DNA of 64,000 bases. It comes from Flavobacteriaceae bacterium. GTDB taxonomy: Bacteria > Bacteroidota > Bacteroidia > Flavobacteriales > Flavobacteriaceae. The first letter of the stretch is position 1; each line of letters starts with the position of its first letter. A program made the position numbers and the translations under genes. The notes beneath the pieces were generated by a model that searched no databases, was not told the DNA's origin, and worked only from the letters and a program-made list of their open reading frames with translations. Below are positions 61,138-64,000 of this stretch, one piece after another. The DNA is taken from contig CANGFO010000012.1 of NCBI GenBank assembly GCA_947453195.1, positions 1-64,000 of the forward strand. The letters run 5' to 3'.

Positions 61138-62766
61138 ATGTCAAAAGGATTTTATCACGTACCAAAAGCGGTAAACGAACCCGTAAAATCATATGCTCCA
61201 AACTCTCCAGAGAAAGCAGCCGTATTAGCAGCCTACAAAAAAATGTGGAATGAAAGTATCGATGTGCCTATGTACATTGGTTCAGAGCAAGTGCGAACCG
61301 GAAATACCCAAAATATGTCGGCTCCTCACGACCACCAACATATAGTAGGAACCTACCATGTCGCAGAAAAAAAACATATAGATGATGCCATCGCAGCAGC
61401 ATTAGAAGCAAGAAAAACTTGGTCGCAAATGCCATGGGAACACCGTGCAGCTATTTTCTTAAAAGCAGCCGAATTAATTGCCGGTCCTTACAGAGCACGA
61501 ATTAATGCAGCAACTATGATTGCGCAGTCAAAAACTATTTTTCAAGCAGAAATTGATGCATCATGTGAGCTAATTGACTTCTTGCGTTACAACGTAGAAT
61601 TCATGACCCAAATATATAACGACCAGCCAAAATCGGTTTCCGACATCTGGAATCGAGTGGAGTACCGTCCACTTGAAGGTTTTGTATATGCAATTACTCC
61701 GTTTAACTTTACAGCTATCGCTGCTAACTTGCCTGCAAGTGCTGCCTTAATGGGGAATACCGTGGTTTGGAAACCTAGTGACAGTCAAGTTTTCTCTGCT
61801 AAAATCATTATTGATATATTCAAAGAAGCAGGAGTTCCAGATGGGGTTATCAATGTAGTATTTGGAGATCCAGTAATGATTACCGACACCGTATTAGCAA
61901 GCCCAGATTTTGCTGGAGTGCATTACACAGGATCAACTTTTATATTCAAAGAAATTTGGAAAAAAATCGGAAACAACATCCATACCTATAAAACCTATCC
62001 AAAAATTGTTGGAGAAACAGGCGGAAAAGATTTTATTGTAGCACATCCATCAGCCAATGTAAAACAAGTCGTTACTGGAATTACCCGTGGGGCTTTTGAA
62101 TTTCAAGGGCAAAAGTGTTCGGCAGCGTCAAGAGCTTACATCCCACAAAGCTTGTGGCCAGCAGTAAAAGCGCAATTAATTACTGATGTGAATACTATGA
62201 AAATGGGGTCTCCAGAAGATTTTGGAAACTTTATCACTGCAGTGATTCATGAAGGGTCTTTTAATAAATTAGCTGGCTTTATAGATCAAGCTAAAAAAGA
62301 TACTGACGCAGAAATTATACTTGGTGGAAACTATGATAAATCAAAAGGATATTTCATTGAACCAACGGTTATTGTTACTACCAATCCGAAATATGCAACC
62401 ATGGAAACCGAACTTTTTGGCCCGGTTATTACCATCTATGTGTATGAGGATGCAAAATGGCAAGAAACGTTAAAACTAGTTGATGAAACTTCTGAATATG
62501 CCTTAACCGGAGCTATTTTCAGTCAGGACAGATATGCAATTGTAGAGGCAACTACTGCGTTGCAAAATGCGGCAGGAAACTTTTACATTAACGATAAGCC
62601 AACCGGAGCCGTAGTAGGAATGCAGCCATTTGGTGGCGCTAGAGCTTCTGGAACGAATGATAAAGCCGGATCCATGCAAAATTTATTGCGTTGGGTTTCC
62701 CCAAGAACAATCAAAGAAACTTTTGTAACTCCAGAGGATTACCGTTATCCATTTTTAGGAGAATAA
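61138..62766 (+). CDS. pruA: L-glutamate gamma-semialdehyde (P5C) dehydrogenase
   Basis: PruA oxidises glutamate semialdehyde to glutamate in proline catabolism. The 542-residue protein is of the single-domain class with the aldehyde dehydrogenase motifs: ATPFNFTAIAANLP (active-site Asn), VHYTGSTFIFKEIWKKIG (NAD site), the general base in VGETGGKDF, and the nucleophile Cys in GQKCSAASRAYIP. The C-terminal ASGTNDKAGSMQNLLRWVSPR matches the family. It has its own promoter and terminator, with a long repeat upstream. No proline dehydrogenase gene is in the window. Confidence 0.95.
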   Translation: MSKGFYHVPKAVNEPVKSYAPNSPEKAAVLAAYKKMWNESIDVPMYIGSEQVRTGNTQNMSAPHDHQHIVGTYHVAEKKHIDDAIAAALEARKTWSQMPWEHRAAIFLKAAELIAGPYRARINAATMIAQSKTIFQAEIDASCELIDFLRYNVEFMTQIYNDQPKSVSDIWNRVEYRPLEGFVYAITPFNFTAIAANLPASAALMGNTVVWKPSDSQVFSAKIIIDIFKEAGVPDGVINVVFGDPVMITDTVLASPDFAGVHYTGSTFIFKEIWKKIGNNIHTYKTYPKIVGETGGKDFIVAHPSANVKQVVTGITRGAFEFQGQKCSAASRAYIPQSLWPAVKAQLITDVNTMKMGSPEDFGNFITAVIHEGSFNKLAGFIDQAKKDTDAEIILGGNYDKSKGYFIEPTVIVTTNPKYATMETELFGPVITIYVYEDAKWQETLKLVDETSEYALTGAIFSQDRYAIVEATTALQNAAGNFYINDKPTGAVVGMQPFGGARASGTNDKAGSMQNLLRWVSPRTIKETFVTPEDYRYPFLGE

Positions 62767-62786
62767 ATTTTAATGCATATTGTAAT

Positions 62787-62817
62787 AAGCTCAATCAGAA
62801 ATGTTTGAGCTTTTTTA
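62787..62817 (+). terminator. pruA terminator
   Basis: AAGCTCAA (62787-62794) and TTGAGCTT (62805-62812) form an eight-bp stem, followed by a T run. Confidence 0.85.
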
Positions 62818-62871
62818 TTTTCTAAAATAGTAAAAAATTGTATATTCGTTTTTTTTTAAAATATAACAATT

Positions 62872-64000
62872 ATGAAGTTGAGAATTACTTTAATCGCATT
62901 TTTTTTGTTTTCTGTTTTGTGCTTTAGCCAAGATAAAGCATACGATTTATTAAAGGATAAAATCCAAACGAATATACTTTATGACAGAGTATATAACATT
63001 TCAAATGCTACTAACTTTAATTTTAAAGGAATTACCACCAACAACTTTTTACAAGTATATCACGAATTACAGCGTGCTGATTTCAATCAAAGATTACCAA
63101 AATTAGATGCATTAAAAGCGGCAGGGGATAGTGGTTTTGCTCAAAAACAAATTCCGTTGGCTGTTTTGATTTCAGATTTTGAAAGCATAAAAAAATCCGA
63201 ACTAGACAATAAAAATGTTTTTTTAAATTCCAATAATCAAATGGAATTAAAATCCGGAATAGCATCTCCATTCAACCAACATAGTATTGCGGTTCTTGGG
63301 GCTTTATTGCCTAAAGTTAAAACGAGCGCAGTTGATTTTATCCTTAAAAGCAATTTGATTTTTAATACAACCAATAAAAAAATAACTTCTGTATTGGTAT
63401 ATAATTCGTCAAATGAAACCTGGGAAAATGTAATTTCAGATCAAGTTTTTCAATTGAAATTTGAAGAAAATGGAAAGCAACTAATTCAGTTTAAAATTAC
63501 TCTTTCAACAGGAGAAGTTATTAATGAAAGTATTTCATTAGAAATTGATTCACAAGATGTTTCAGATTCCAAAAAAAATGGCCAAGCCCTAAATCCCAAC
63601 GTCATAAACACCATCACCGCCACTATTCCTTACCAAGGTTATGATGAAACGCAAGCATTTTTGGGTCAAGGAGAATACCAAATTTTTCCAGATACCGTAG
63701 ACGGAATATTAGACAAGCCAATTATATTATTAGATGGATTTGATCCAGGTGATGCAAGAAATATTACGGGAATTTATTCGCTATTAAATTATGGAACTTC
63801 AGGACAAAATCTTGGCGATATGGTTCGTGCGCAAGGCTATGATGTTATCATTTTAAATTTTCCAACTTACACAAGAACGGGAACTACCACTTCAGTTGAT
63901 GGAGGTGTAGATTATATTCAAAGAAATGCGATGATTTTGGTTGAATTAATAAATCAAATCAATGCTCAAAAAGTAGGAACTGCAAAGAATGTTGTGATCG
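62872..64000 (+). CDS. Large secreted protein, alpha/beta-hydrolase-like, truncated by window
   Basis: Only the first 376 codons are in the window. There is a signal peptide (ITLIAFFLFSVLCFSQ, ends about 18), then a region (about 25-265) of no known family with AVDFILKSNLIFNTTNKK, then a segment like the start of an alpha/beta-hydrolase domain (GILDKPIILLDGFDPGD, about 290-305, and VRAQGYDVIILNFPTYTR). Given the signal and the strain's T9SS, a lipase- or esterase-like secreted enzyme with a C-terminal sorting domain is plausible, but that end is outside the window. A TATATTCG promoter-like box occurs at 62841-62848. Confidence 0.7.
   Translation, partial: MKLRITLIAFFLFSVLCFSQDKAYDLLKDKIQTNILYDRVYNISNATNFNFKGITTNNFLQVYHELQRADFNQRLPKLDALKAAGDSGFAQKQIPLAVLISDFESIKKSELDNKNVFLNSNNQMELKSGIASPFNQHSIAVLGALLPKVKTSAVDFILKSNLIFNTTNKKITSVLVYNSSNETWENVISDQVFQLKFEENGKQLIQFKITLSTGEVINESISLEIDSQDVSDSKKNGQALNPNVINTITATIPYQGYDETQAFLGQGEYQIFPDTVDGILDKPIILLDGFDPGDARNITGIYSLLNYGTSGQNLGDMVRAQGYDVIILNFPTYTRTGTTTSVDGGVDYIQRNAMILVELINQINAQKVGTAKNVVI

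Noticed and set aside
1..64000. CRISPR arrays, rRNA genes or intact transposases
   Set aside because: No regularly spaced direct repeats, rRNA-like sequence or DDE/HUH transposase frame was seen.

Overview
The window is an AT-rich chromosomal segment from a member of the Bacteroidota, almost certainly family Flavobacteriaceae and probably Flavobacterium or a close relative. The evidence is family content and promoter grammar. It contains a type IX secretion (T9SS) C-terminal sorting domain, a T9SS plug-type protein (DUF5103), an S46 dipeptidyl-peptidase, a FolK-deoxynucleoside kinase fusion, a GH3-type acyl-amido synthetase, and uppS-DUF6089-bamA-ompH-ompH-murI synteny. Promoters are of the TTG / TAnnTTTG type, and starts rarely have a clear Shine-Dalgarno sequence.

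Layout. 1-3765: terminal-oxidase locus (two subunit III genes, a subunit IV-like gene, a SCO-like protein, SCO, DUF420 and a small Cys-bearing membrane protein). 3768-9934: DUF4403 lipoprotein, TolC plus periplasmic adaptor efflux pair, TsaB, MscS channel, NTF2-like protein. 9961-19155 (minus strand): pseudouridine synthase, MurI, two Skp/OmpH chaperones, BamA, UppS, DUF6089, NAD kinase and a CBS protein, which together form a cell-envelope biogenesis block. 19267-24778: PdxJ, alpha/beta hydrolase, holin-like protein, trigger factor, ClpP and ClpX (protein folding and turnover). 24825-28387: an accessory patch with a KilA-N protein lying between two copies of the same terminator hairpin, a LamG/T9SS secreted protein, and a beta-propeller membrane protein with a cytoplasmic winged-helix-like tail. 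28493-40866: GH3 enzyme, DUF2797, a GIY-YIG nuclease cassette bounded by inverted hairpin repeats, AsmA, SppA, FolK fusion, SpoU methyltransferase, DUF1573, MutS. 41000-43326: two tRNA genes followed by what looks like the wreck of an integrated element (C-terminal recombinase fragment, frameshifted gene, orphan membrane protein), an orphan small transcription unit and a DUF1508 protein. 43454-55985: Ala-rich lipoprotein, DPP11-type peptidase, DUF4153, KdtA, Lol-type permease, NamZ-like muramidase, Cys-cluster protein, methyltransferase, DUF2059, TonB, QueE, Der. 56091-64000: CoA-transferase, Map, methyltransferase, T9SS plug-like protein, ApaG, PruA, and a secreted protein cut by the window end.

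Most genes are housekeeping in conserved flavobacterial order. The unusual material is at the seams. A roughly 370-bp GIY-YIG cassette has hairpin ends that are inverted copies of each other (30931-31300). There are three copies of a structured intergenic repeat that begins at or just after gene ends. Short AACTTGGAACTTTAAAC-type word repeats sit directly upstream of start codons. A degenerate integrated element lies at tRNA-Leu with part of the tRNA 5' end duplicated. An isolated promoter-terminator unit of about 95 nt lies upstream of the DUF1508 gene. I consider the GIY-YIG cassette and the propeller/winged-helix protein the best candidates for under-described biology. No CRISPR array, rRNA operon, intact transposase or defence island is visible.
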